Origin: Aquilaria yunnanensis
Lineage: Eukaryota > Streptophyta > Magnoliopsida > Malvales > Thymelaeaceae
Length of the DNA stretch: 64,000 nt
NCBI GenBank assembly: GCA_039654915.1
Contig: CM077594.1
Span: forward strand, 16,739,001-16,803,000
Direction of reading: 5' to 3'
The position numbers and the translations under genes were made by a program. Below the pieces are notes generated by a model. The model saw nothing but the letters and a program-made list of their open reading frames with translations. It had not been told where the DNA came from and searched no databases. Shown here piece after piece: positions 23,772 through 33,301 of the stretch (its first letter is position 1; every line of letters begins with the position of its first letter).

Positions 23772-24568
23772 TTCGAGGCAAAGGTTCCATCCTTAAAACC
23801 TCGGATTGATTGATTGATCTCGAGGCAAAGGTTCCATCCTTAAAACCCCGGATTGATTGATTGATGTCGAGGCAAAGGTTCCATCCTTAAAACCTCGGAT
23901 TGATTGATTGATCTCGAGGCAAAGGTTCCATCCTTAAAACCCCGGATTGATTGATTGATGTCGAGGCAAAGGTTCCATCCTTAAAACCTTGAATTGATTG
24001 ATTGATGTCGAGGCAAAGGTTCCATCCTTAAAACCTCGGATTGATAATTGATCTCGAGGCAAAGGTTTCATCCTTAAAACCCCGGATTGATTGATTGATC
24101 TCGAGGCAAAGGTTCTATCCTTAAAACCTCGGATTGATTGATTGATCTCGAGGCAAAGGTTCCATCCTTAAAACCCCGGATTGATTGATTGATCTCGAGG
24201 CAAAGGTTCTATCCTTAAAACCTCGGATTGATTGATTGATCTCGAGGCAAAGGTTCCATCCTTAAAACCTCGAATTGATTGATTGATGTCGAGGCAAAGG
24301 TTCCATCCTTAAAACCTCGGATTGATAATTGATCTCGAGGCAAAGGTTCCATCCTTAAAACCCCGGATTGATTGATTGATCTCGAGGCAAAGGTTCTATC
24401 CTTAAAACCTCGGATTGATTGATTGATCTCGAGGCAAAGGTTCCATCCTTAAAACCCCGGATTGATTGATTGATGTCGAGGCAAAGGTTCCATCCTTAAA
24501 ACCTCGAATTGATTGATTGATGTCGAGGTAAAGGTTCCATCCTTAAAGCCTCGAATTGATTGATTGTT
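23772..24568 (-). repeat. Element A hairpin array 2, 47-bp units
   Basis: About 17 copies of a unit containing GAGG-CAAAGG-TTCCAT-CCTT-AAAA-CCTC, which folds as nested stems (GAGG/CCTC and AAGG/CCTT), separated by GATTGATTGATTGAT linkers. It lies between the LOG-type gene and the polypurine tract, in the predicted 3' untranslated part of the element. Confidence 0.88.
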
Positions 24569-25960
24569 TTCGAGGCAAAGGTTCCATCCTTAAAACCTTG
24601 ATGATGAAAATTGATTATTTTCGAGGCAAAGGTTCCATCCTTAAAACCCCGATGATGAAAATTGATTGTTTTCGAGGCAAAGGTTCCATCCTTAAAACCT
24701 TGATGATGAAAATTGATTATTTTCGAGGCAAAGGTTCCATCCTTAAAACCCCGATGATGAAAATTGATTGTTTTCGAGGCAAAGGTTCCATCCTTAAAAC
24801 CCCGATGATGAAAATTGATTATTTTTGAGGCAAAAGTTCCATCCTTAAAACCCCGATGATGAAAATTGATTATTTTCGAGGCAAAGGTTCCATCCTTAAA
24901 ACCCCGATGATGAAAATTGATTATTTTCGAGGCAAAGGTTCCATCCTTAAAACCCCGATGATGAAAATTGATTATTTTCGAGGCAAAGGTTCCATCCTTA
25001 AAACCCCGATGATGAAAATTGATTGTTTTCGAGGCAAAGGTTCCATCCTTAAAACCCCGATGATGAAAATTGATTGTTTTCGAGGCAAAGGTTCCATCCT
25101 TAAAACCCCGATGATGAAAATTGATTATTTTCGAGGCAAAGGTTCCATCCTTAAAACCCCGATGATGAAAATTGATTGTTTTCGAGGCAAAGGTTTCATC
25201 CTTAAAACCCCGATGAAAATTGATTGTTTTCGAGGCAAAGGTTCCATCCTTAAAACCCCGATGATGAAAATTGATTATTTTCGAGGCAAAGGTTCCATCC
25301 TTAAAACCCCGATGATGAAAATTGATTATTTTCGAGGCAAAGGTTCCATCCTTAAAACCCCGATGATGAAAATTGATTCTTTTCAAGGCAAAGGTTCCAT
25401 CCTTAAAACCCTGATGATGAAAATTGATTATTTTCGAGGCAAAGGTTCTATCCTTACAACCCCGATGAAAATTGATTGTTTTCGAGGCAAAGGTTCCATC
25501 CTTAAAACCCCGATGATGAAAATTGATTATTTTCGAGGCAAAAGTTCCATCCTTAAAACCCCGATGATGAAAATTGATTCTTTTCAAGGCAAAGGTTCCA
25601 TCCTTAAAACCCTGATGATGAAAATTGATTATTTTCGAGGCAAAGGTTCCATCCTTACAACCCCGATGATGAAAAGTGATTGTTTTCGAGGCAAAGGTTC
25701 CATCCTTAAAACCCCGAATTGATGAAAATTGATTGTTTTCGAGGCAAAGGTTCCATCCTTAAATCCCCGATGATGAAAATTGATTCTTTTCAAGGCAAAG
25801 GTTCCATCCTTAAAACCCTGATGATGAAAATTGATTATTTTCGAGGCAAAGGTTCCATCCTTACAACCCCGATGAAAATTGATTGTTTTCGAGGCAAAGG
25901 TTCCATCCTTAAAACCCCGATGATGAAAATTGATTTTGAGGCTAAGGAGCTTTCCTTAGG
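24569..25960 (-). repeat. Element A hairpin array 3, 51-bp units
   Basis: About 27 copies of a unit with the same GAGG...CCYC hairpin core and a GATGATGAAAATTGATT linker. Since 51 is divisible by 3 and the unit has no stop in some frames, very long artefactual ORFs run through it on both strands; these are not protein genes. The array ends in a variant GAGGCTAAGG...CCTTAGGACCTCG at about 25936-25967. Confidence 0.9.
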
Positions 25961-26483
25961 ACCTCGAGCGAAATTTATATAAAAGCAATTGAAATTGGAA
26001 TAATTTTCTTCGAAAGTGTGAATTTTCATAATAGGTGAGTGCAAAAATTTAAACTTCGATAAGATGAGTGAATCTTGATGATGACAATAACACTGACAAA
26101 TTATGTAAAGGGAACGGATGTTTGGAATCAATATCCAAGGTTCATCTAATATTTTCTTCAGTAAATATAGATTCCCTTGTGAGATATGTCATCCAAATAA
26201 GGTTAAAGCTTAACTACCCCAAAATGTTATGCCTAGTAGACCTAATAGGATGCGTCTCAAGAGTAATAAAAATTACTCTTTACTCAGCCATTCCAACCTA
26301 AAGGCATTGTCCTATGGTTTTAATATCAGCATGGATGAAACTATCTTATAAGATAACGAAATTCCCTGAAAATAAAAACTGAAATACGAAAGAAAATGCT
26401 GATAATTAAAACTAAAGGACAAGAAAAACGGATCAGATCGCTTCTTTCTTCCACAATACTTCAACAGGGTGAGTAGATGACCA

Positions 26484-27113
26484 TTATGGGAGTGAACTGG
26501 TCGGGAAAGACTGTCGTGTCCAGTCTATCTGAATCATTGCTGGATCTGGTTCAGGAACAAAAGCTTGTATTTTATCTAGCAATTCTTCAGCAGTTGTTGC
26601 GGATATTATGATTCGCCGTGCCACTCTTGATATGAAATTCTTCTGCATAGCATAATCCATAAAAGCTATCAGACCTGTAAAGAAATTGTTAACATTCAAA
26701 AGCCCAATGGGTTTTTTATGCAAATTAAGTTGGGCCATGGAAGCAATTTGAAAGACTTCTCCCAATGTGCCAAAACCACCTGGTAGAGCGATAAAAGCAT
26801 TAGCATTTAAAAGCATTTGTAACACACGCTCTTGCAAATTTTTAACCACTAATTCTTCTCCAATCGTGCCCCCAGAAATAAATTTCAGAGGTCCAGGGAT
26901 AATACCCAGAACTTGACTTCCTCCTAGAGATGCTGCTGATGCTACACCTCCCATTAATCCGACACTACCTCCTCCATAAACTAAATGTATTTTTCGCTCA
27001 GCTAATACTCTTCCCAAATGGTTGGCTGCTTTTAAATACTCTTCATCTTTTCCAGGAAAAGCCCCAGAAAATACACAAATAGTTCAGGATTTACGAGTTG
27101 AGGTTTTCTCCAT
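26484..27113 (-). pseudogene. LOG-type cytokinin riboside monophosphate phosphoribohydrolase-like gene, element A copy (nonsense codon)
   Basis: LOG enzymes release free-base cytokinin from its riboside 5'-monophosphate. The 209-codon frame starts at ATG (minus, 27111-27113) and carries the family's Rossmann-fold signatures: LVYGGGSVGLMG at about codons 44-55 and the phosphate-binding motif PGGFGTLGE, whose final Glu is catalytic in LOGs. The usual MHERK block reads LQERV here, keeping the Arg. Codon 10 is TGA (27084-27086), so the frame is broken near its start. The next in-frame Met lies within the glycine motif, so restart there would lose the N-terminal strand. There are no introns, unlike host LOG genes. 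It shares its last roughly 100 residues exactly with the element C copy. It lies in the sense direction behind the three zinc-finger ORFs. Confidence 0.85.
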
Positions 27114-27145
27114 TCCTATCCTTACCCTTGTGAGAAAAGAGGATA

Positions 27146-27153
27146 TATTTATA
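27146..27153 (-). promoter_or_regulatory. TATA box upstream of the element A LOG copy
   Basis: CTCTATAAATATATCC on the minus strand, about 33-40 bp upstream of the ATG. The same arrangement precedes the element C copy (55287-55294). The short spacing would leave almost no leader if transcription started about 30 bp downstream. Confidence 0.5.
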
Positions 27154-27185
27154 GAGATGAAGAGATAAGGCAATAATTTTATTTT

Positions 27186-27655
27186 TCAAGAATGGATACA
27201 TTATTGCCAGCTATTCATAGTAGTCACGAGTATGACTCTGGTCAGGTATGGGTACACTATCGTTAAAAGAGGAGGAAATTTTCAAAAGCAACTAAAATAT
27301 ACAGTAGTCGCGATTGTAGCTTATGTCAGGAGTAGGTACGTGATTGCCGGAAGTGAAGGAAAATTTCAAAAGTGGCAGCTATATACAGTAGTCCGTGTCA
27401 GGAGTGGGTACATTATTGGGAGGATAATTTCAAAAGCGACAGCTAGCACGTACAGTAATCGTAACTATGGCTCATGTCAGGAGTGGATACATTATCGCTG
27501 AAAGGGGAGGAAAATTTCAAAAGCGACAGCTAGTACGTACAGTAATCGTGACTTTGGTTCACGTCAGGAGTGGATACATTATTACCAAAAGGGGAGGAAA
27601 ATTTCAAAAGCGACAGCTAGCACGTACAGTAATCGTGACTTTGATCCTCGTCTTC
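27186..27655. repeat. Tandem spacer repeats between LOG and zinc-finger ORF 3, element A
   Basis: About five degenerate units of 80-90 bp, each with the words GTCAGGAGTGGRTACATTAT, GGAGGAAAATTTCAAAAGCG and ACAGCTAGCACGTACAGTA. The matching array in element C is 55330-55710. Short plus-strand frames here (for example 27232-27501 and 27467-27676) translate the repeat and are not genes. Confidence 0.8.
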
Positions 27656-27691
27656 CACTGGCTTTGCGTCCAGTAATGGTTTCAATGCTTT

Positions 27692-28255
27692 CTATGAATC
27701 GGTGATTTGCATCTCATCTAGCTTTCTCACAAACTGGCAAACAGGGTCGTTTAGGGTCAGATTCCCAAGACTGTAACGATCTCGTTCTTTTTGGAAAATT
27801 ATCCATAATCCAACAACCTCAAATTGCACTATTCCGCAAGAATGCGCTTCAAGAACCTCTCGAATATCTTCTAGAGATTCCTTACGCAAGCCATTCTTAA
27901 TGAATCTTATTCTATCATTACGATTTCTGGTGATCACTCCTGGAGCACGACATTTATTGCCGCAAATCCACCATCCACAATTATGACAAACGCCTAGCCT
28001 CTTTGCTCTTCTTTTTTTGGCATAAGCGCTTTTACCAAAGCCGGGCATACGGGGAAAGAACGCTTCGGGAACTTCACCAGCTGAACGAACCTTAGCTTCA
28101 ATTAGCCACCGCACATTATCAGGAATGCCTTTGTGCATAAATACTCTGAATCGTTCACATCTAGCTTGATAAATCTTTTTAAGAACATTTATTGGGAAGG
28201 AAGGAAAATACTTTCGTAGGGCGGAAAGAGAAGACTCCATTGATGAAGGAGGCAA
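27692..28255 (-). CDS. Element A zinc-finger ORF 3: basic C4 cysteine-rich protein, carlavirus CRP-like
   Basis: 187 codons from ATG at 28255, with five extra N-terminal residues relative to its paralogues. A hydrophilic N-terminal half leads to a basic stretch (GFGKSAYAKKRRAKR) directly followed by a Cys cluster of spacing C-x2-C-x4-C-x3-C (VCHNCGWWICGNKC), then FIKNGLRKESLEDI and a conserved C-terminus (VRKLDEMQITDS). The order 'GxS-Y-A-basic run-C4 finger' resembles the carlavirus nucleic-acid-binding CRP family (Pfam Carla_C4); those viral proteins bind nucleic acid and some counter RNA silencing or act in the nucleus. The match is from motif recognition only. The function here is unknown; nucleic-acid binding is the reasonable guess. 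The frame is intact. Confidence 0.75.
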   Translation of the reverse strand: MPPSSMESSLSALRKYFPSFPINVLKKIYQARCERFRVFMHKGIPDNVRWLIEAKVRSAGEVPEAFFPRMPGFGKSAYAKKRRAKRLGVCHNCGWWICGNKCRAPGVITRNRNDRIRFIKNGLRKESLEDIREVLEAHSCGIVQFEVVGLWIIFQKERDRYSLGNLTLNDPVCQFVRKLDEMQITDS

Positions 28256-28298
28256 AGAAAGAAATTAGTGATTGTAGGAAACGAAAATAACTAACACA

Positions 28299-28306
28299 TA
28301 TTTATA
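28299..28306 (-). promoter_or_regulatory. TATA box of zinc-finger ORF 3, element A
   Basis: CACTATAAATATGTG on the minus strand, about 44-51 bp upstream of the ORF 3 ATG. The same context precedes ORF 2, so the promoter was duplicated together with the gene. Confidence 0.55.
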
Positions 28307-28456
28307 GTGATGAAAGGGATAATGCGTTAATTACACTTACAGAAGCAAGTACATTATTGTCAAAAGAAAAGACAAATGACAGCTTATATGTACAGCAATC
28401 ATGACTGTGGCTCTCATCTTCCACTGATTTATATCTAGTAATGGCTTCAATGCCTT

Positions 28457-29005
28457 CTATGAGTCGAGGACTTGCTTCCTATCCAGTTTTCTTACAAGCT
28501 GGCAGACAGGGTCGTTTACAGTCACATTCCCAAGACTGTAACGGTCTCGTTCTTTATGGTAAGTCCTCCACAATTTGACAATTTGACCTTGCACTTTTCC
28601 ACAAGAATGCGTTTCAAGAGTCTTTCGGATATCTTCCAGAGATTCCTTACGCAGGCCATTCTTAATGAATTTTCTTTTATCTTCACGATTTGTGGAGATG
28701 TATCCTAAAGAGCGACATTTAGTATTACAATTCCATCGCCCACATTTATAACACACGCCTAGTCTCTTTGCTCTTCGCCTTTTGGCATAACGGCTTTTAC
28801 CTAAACCGGGCATGCGGGGCATAAATGCATCTGGAACTTCACCCGCCAGACGGACCTTAGCTTCAATTATCCACTGCACATTATCGGGAATGCCTTTGCG
28901 TGTAAAAACTCTGATTCTTTCACATCTAGCAAGGTAGATCTTTTTAAGGACTTTTATTGGAAGGGAAGGAAAGTATTTTCGCAGTGCTGAAAGAGTAGAA
29001 TCCAT
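28457..29005 (-). CDS. Element A zinc-finger ORF 2: basic C4 cysteine-rich protein
   Basis: 182 codons from ATG at 29005. Layout as in ORF 3: N-terminal MDSTLSALRKYFPSLP, basic run KSRYAKRRRAKR at residues 70-81, and cysteines at 85, 88, 93 and 97 (C-x2-C-x4-C-x3-C). A further Cys at 135 in 'THSCG' and one at 168 in 'DPVCQ' are shared by all paralogues. It is a tandem duplicate of ORFs 1 and 3, with about 200 bp of spacer to ORF 3. Its N-terminal half and upstream flank match the N-terminal half and upstream flank of the chimeric ORF in element C (55752-56300). The reading frame is uninterrupted; function is unknown. Confidence 0.75.
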   Translation of the reverse strand: MDSTLSALRKYFPSLPIKVLKKIYLARCERIRVFTRKGIPDNVQWIIEAKVRLAGEVPDAFMPRMPGLGKSRYAKRRRAKRLGVCYKCGRWNCNTKCRSLGYISTNREDKRKFIKNGLRKESLEDIRKTLETHSCGKVQGQIVKLWRTYHKERDRYSLGNVTVNDPVCQLVRKLDRKQVLDS

Positions 29006-29086
29006 TGATGAGAGAAGAATTTGAGAGATGATGGAAAGGAATTAGTTATTGAAGGAAACTTAGATAACCGACTGGAAGAACATGCA

Positions 29087-29092
29087 TTTATA
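29087..29092 (-). promoter_or_regulatory. TATA box of zinc-finger ORF 2, element A
   Basis: GCTATAAATGCATG on the minus strand, about 82 bp upstream of the ORF 2 ATG. It is followed in the sense direction by a purine- and T-rich leader similar to that of ORF 3. Confidence 0.5.
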
Positions 29093-29251
29093 GCGATGAA
29101 ATGGATAACGTGTCGATTACACTTACGGGAGCAAATACATTATTAAAAGAAAAATGGAAAATTTTAAATATGATAAATTGTATGTACAGTGATTGTGACT
29201 GTGGCTCACATCTTCCACTGGTTTTACGTCCAGTAACGGGATTAATGGCTT

Positions 29252-29800
29252 CTATGAGTCGAGGATTTGCTTCCCATCCAGTTTTCTTACAAGCTGACAA
29301 ATAGGGTCATTTAACGTCAGATTCCCGGGATTGTATCGTTCTCGTTCTTCATGAAAAATGCTCCACAAACCAAGTAGTTCACGTTGCACAGATCCACAAG
29401 AATGCGTCTCAAGAGTCAATTGGATATCATCCAACGAGTCTTTACTCAAGCCATTCTTAATGAATCGTATTTTATCTTCTCGATTATCAGAGATCATCCC
29501 TAAAGAACGACATTTAGTATTACAAGTCCACCGTCCACATTTATGGCAGACTTGTAACCTTTTCGCTCTTCGCTTTTTGGCATAAGAGCTTTTGCCTATA
29601 CCAGGCATGTGAGACACAAATGCCTCTGGGATTTCACCTGCTAGACGAACCTTGGCTTCGATTAACCACCGCACATCTTCAGGGATTCCTTTGTGCATCA
29701 GAACTCTTAATCGTTCACAGCGAACTTGGTAGATCTTTTTGAGGATGTTCATTGGGAGAGAAGGGAAATACTTTCGCAAGGCGGAAAAAGTAGGATCCAT
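29252..29800 (-). CDS. Element A zinc-finger ORF 1: basic C4 cysteine-rich protein
   Basis: 182 codons from ATG at 29800, first in the sense direction after gag and the long spacer. It has the same architecture: MDPTFSALRKYFPSLP start, GIGKSSYAKKRRAKR basic run, VCHKCGRWTCNTKC finger, FIKNGLSKDSLDDI helix-like segment and VRKLDGKQILDS end. It is nearly identical to 56590-57138 in element C (for example EERERYNPGN against EERNRYSPGN near the C-terminus), so it predates the split of the two elements. I see no clear TATA within 100 bp upstream, unlike ORFs 2 and 3. Its frame is intact although pol is gone, which hints at maintained function. Confidence 0.75.
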   Translation of the reverse strand: MDPTFSALRKYFPSLPMNILKKIYQVRCERLRVLMHKGIPEDVRWLIEAKVRLAGEIPEAFVSHMPGIGKSSYAKKRRAKRLQVCHKCGRWTCNTKCRSLGMISDNREDKIRFIKNGLSKDSLDDIQLTLETHSCGSVQRELLGLWSIFHEERERYNPGNLTLNDPICQLVRKLDGKQILDS

Positions 29801-32800
29801 TTTCTAGGAGGAAGTAAAAGAAAGAAGGGGTGAAGGAATCAGTTATTATGGGCAACTGAGAGAACCGACTTGAGAGTCACGGAGTACCGTATCCGCCGTT
29901 TAACCGGAAAAGTAGATCCTACTTCATTTTGATAGATATTTTTTTTTTTTTTTTTTTTATCCGTTGATCCAGTCCTCGATTATTGAATCCATTGTCCGCT
30001 TTTGACAAAGTTTCAACGACAATATTTCTTGATGTCTGCCTTATCTTTGACCACAGCTATCTCTTATCTTGGATGCTGCTAAGCTGGCATCAATCCTGTC
30101 CTTTCAGGTGTAGCCTCGATTATTGAATCAATTGCCAAGCTTTTGACAATATTGTCTACTTTATCCTTTTTGATATCTGCCTTATCCTTGGCTATAGCTA
30201 TCTCTTATTTTGGATACTACTAGCTGATGTCAATCCTGTCCTTCCAGGTGTAGTCTCGATTATTGAATCAATTGCCAGGCTTTTGACATATTGTCTACCT
30301 TATCCTTGAATTCCTGATGCGGGTTGGTCCTGCATATTAGCTGTGTATCCAGTGATAGATTGGTAAGAGCTGATATTATTGAGATCTCAGCTTATACTGC
30401 TGTAACGGTGCGGTGGATGTGTTTCCCATTTGATTCCTATCGTGTAAAAATCATGCATGCATGATGTGAAATGCATGAATGCAAAGCATGTGTAATTGAT
30501 GGTTTTTTTTTTTTTTATTTATATTTATTTTTTTATTTTTTTATTTTTTTTGGATTGATCTAGTTCTTCATATCTTTGCTTTACTGGATCCTCTTTATAA
30601 TTGCCTTCTTGGACTATCATTGAATCTCTTTATGCTTTCCAGCTTTTGTTCACTGCCTCAAAAGCCCAACTCTTTTCAAAATCCCCTTTCTTTGACTTGT
30701 TCTTGAATTTTGGCCTCAATTTCTTTAAAGTTGGCCCGCCTCATAATTTATATCTCTTTCGGGTACTCATCCATTGTCATGGATTTGATACCATCAAAGG
30801 CTTTACTTTCAATGTCTGCTTTGCCCATTTTCTTCTGGCCGTGCGGACACTTGTTTACCCCCATGTTACAGTCCGAATGATTGCTCTTCCTTAGACTCAG
30901 GTTCTGATCCATAAGACTTGCCCCCTTGTCTATTGAGCTTCTTTCTTGGCAGTACTTTTCTTGCGCTTAGTAGAGACTACTTTGCCCCCTTGATTATGGT
31001 GTTTATGTGAAAAGAGATATCATCTCGCCTTTGATTTAACAGAAGGTTGAGGATTTCTAGACCTTTGTGATGGCACTTGATCGTAAATTTCTCTTACAAG
31101 AACCACATCTTATTAAAGAAAGACTCAAGCTATCTCCTTACCTTTAAGTCTACATACATTAATGAATAATGGTTTGGCCTTAAAGAAAAACTTTCATCAA
31201 TTTTCAAAGCTTGACAAAGTAATTTACGGTCTTTGTTTTCAATTAAAATGTCCTGTCATTCTTCCCTTTCCAACTCGAAGACATAAACTGTGCAAGGCAA
31301 TAAGGTAGAAACATGATTCACAATAATAGCCTTTTAACTGAATGAGGATGATATCGAGAGGTAAATGTTAGGTGTGAGGAAAGTTAAGTTTGAATGTTTT
31401 TTTTTTTTGTGGCAGTCTTTTAGCTGAATGAGAATGATATTAAGAGGTAAATATTAGGTCTGAATAAAGTTAAGTTTGAGTGGTGTGAAAGAAGGGTCTT
31501 TTAATACTACTCGTGAGCAGTATTAAATAAGGTAGAAACATGTTTCACAATGATAGTCTTTTAGCTGAATGAGGATGATAAGTCTGAGGAAAGTTAAATT
31601 TAAGTGGTGTGAAAGAATGGTCTTTTAATACTACTCGTGAGCAGTATTAAATAAGGTAGAAACATGTTTCACAATGATAGTCTTTTAGCTGAATAAGGAT
31701 GATAAGTCTGAGGAAAGTTAAGTTTAAGTGGTTTGAAAGAAGGGTCTTTTAATGCTACTCGTGAGCAAATTTGATTATGGTGAAAAACTCAATAGTGATG
31801 ACCTCAAACTTGCCACTCTTTCCAGAAAGTTAAACCTCATCTGTTGCCCCCCAACTATCGTGGTCTTTATGTATGCTTGGCTTGAGGGTTGCTTTTGTGT
31901 TCTAAACCGCCTTTGCAGGTTTTCAGTCTAGAATCCATAGCTCACTTTTTTCTTTTTTTTTTTCTTTTGCTCTAGTTTGAGCCCTTTTTCCTTTTTTTTT
32001 TTTTTGTTTTTTTTTGTTTCCTTTTTTTTTTTTTTTTGTGAGCTATGGTGATGACATACTTGATAACTCTCTTGAAGTGAGATGACTCAAGTGGCCTTGC
32101 TTGCTCGTGCTTGTTCTCAGTCCTTTTTGGTTTTGAATTTTCCCTTGTTGTCTTTTGATGGAAGGGATGAATTTCTCTTTTCGGAGTTTGTGTTGCCAAA
32201 GAACTGAGAAAATAGCCTTCTTGAAGTGAAATGATTCAAGTGGCCTTAGCTGCTTGTGTTTGCTCTCAGTCTCTTTTTTTTTGTTTTGGATTTTCCCTTT
32301 AATGGCTTTTGATGGAAGGGATGTACTTCTTTCCTTTGTTGGAATTTGTGTTGCGGAAAACTGAGAATCTTTTTTTTTTTTTGTATTGAGCATTTGTGAG
32401 AATTGGGAGGCCACTGAAGTCATTTAATATGAGAACTACCTTGTTTAGAAGCTAACCCCAGACTTCTTGCAAGGATGTTGATAACCACTATGAATTCTTT
32501 TTTTTTTTTAGAGTTGGGGTGCAACATATGAAATCCTTCTTACTAGATTTGACAGCACTTTCAAGATCGCCACTATTAAATCTCCCTTAACTTTTTATTT
32601 TCACCCACGAGTAGTATCGTTTTCAAAGTAAAGTGTGATAACAATAATGGATAGTATAATGGAAATGAGTGAGAGATGGATGTAAAAACGGAATTTTTGG
32701 TAAGAAGTGGTAGAATGTGTAGGTGTAATAATTGAATTTTTGGTAAAAATTGGTAGAATGTGTAGAAGTAATAATGGGATTAAAAAGTGGTAGAATGCAC

Positions 32801-33301
32801 ACGCAACATCTTTTTGTTAGAGAACAAAAAGAATTACCGGTTATCGAAAAGTAAAGTGTGATGGCTATAATGGATAGTATAATGGCAAAGAGTGTAAAAA
32901 TGGAAAGTAGTAAAATGCACGCATTACATCTTTTTGTTGTACCAGAAAAAGAATAGCAGGTGTCCATTTAACAAAGACTACACCCTAGATTCTGGACTAA
33001 ATCTAGGAGATTTTTACTATTAAATTACTTTTGCAAGCTTTCAAAGATACAAGTTTATTCAAAGGATTCCCTGTCATTCGAAAATGTATGCGGACTGTTA
33101 GGTCAGATCTGACTTGGAGCCCTTCCAAAATCAATGTAATTCCAGCTCAAAATCTTCACTTTCAATTACCAATCACATCGGGCCTAGCAGCTTGACCTCG
33201 GTTTTGTTTGATTTGTAGAGGAATGGCCTTGGGACTTGACGGCTTAAGAGTAGGTTTTGAGATTGGTATAGCATTGACTTCTTGTTCTTTAATGATCACA
33301 T
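29801..33301 (-). other. Element A spacer between gag and the zinc-finger ORFs (pol-less)
   Basis: This 3.5-kb stretch occupies the place where pol should be. I find no reverse transcriptase, RNase H or integrase motif on either strand. It contains many poly(T) runs (29940, 30510, 31395, 31950-32040), a tract of degenerate direct repeats (30040-30300) and the palindrome-bearing repeats at 31310-31760. The homologous spacer in element C is 57139-60480. A short stretch just after gag (33170-33300), in another frame, reads KPTLKPSSPKAIPLQ and may be residual polyprotein sequence. Confidence 0.6.
31310..31770. repeat. Repeats of about 120 bp carrying a near-perfect palindrome, element A
   Basis: About four units. 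Two contain TTAATACT-A-CTCGTGAG-C-AGTATTAA (31501-31526 and 31625-31650), a palindrome apart from its A/C pair. The last copy (31749) is truncated. Element C has five to six units at 58450-59090. A single related half-site, CACGAGTAGTATCG, occurs at 32606-32619. Confidence 0.8.

Noticed and set aside
24496..25722. Very long ORFs (363 codons minus, 288 codons plus) that look like repetitive proteins
   Set aside because: They run through a 51-bp tandem repeat; 51 is a multiple of 3, so stop-free frames persist on both strands. No start context, domain or non-repeat part supports a gene.
23772..25960. Regular direct repeats that superficially resemble a CRISPR array
   Set aside because: There are no unique spacers: the whole 47- or 51-bp unit is repeated. 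The genome is eukaryotic and the array sits in an LTR retrotransposon.
32623..32967. Hydrophobic minus-strand ORF shared by elements A and C (32623-32967 and 59877-60257), perhaps an envelope-like membrane protein
   Set aside because: It is Phe/Ser/Thr-rich from direct repeats of the spacer, has different lengths in the two elements and shows no envelope features such as a signal peptide, cleavage site or single anchor.
29801..33301. Hidden reverse transcriptase or integrase in the spacer of element A
   Set aside because: I looked for the YxDD-type and HHCC/DDE-type motifs on both strands and saw none. The longest frames are repeat or low-complexity sequence.
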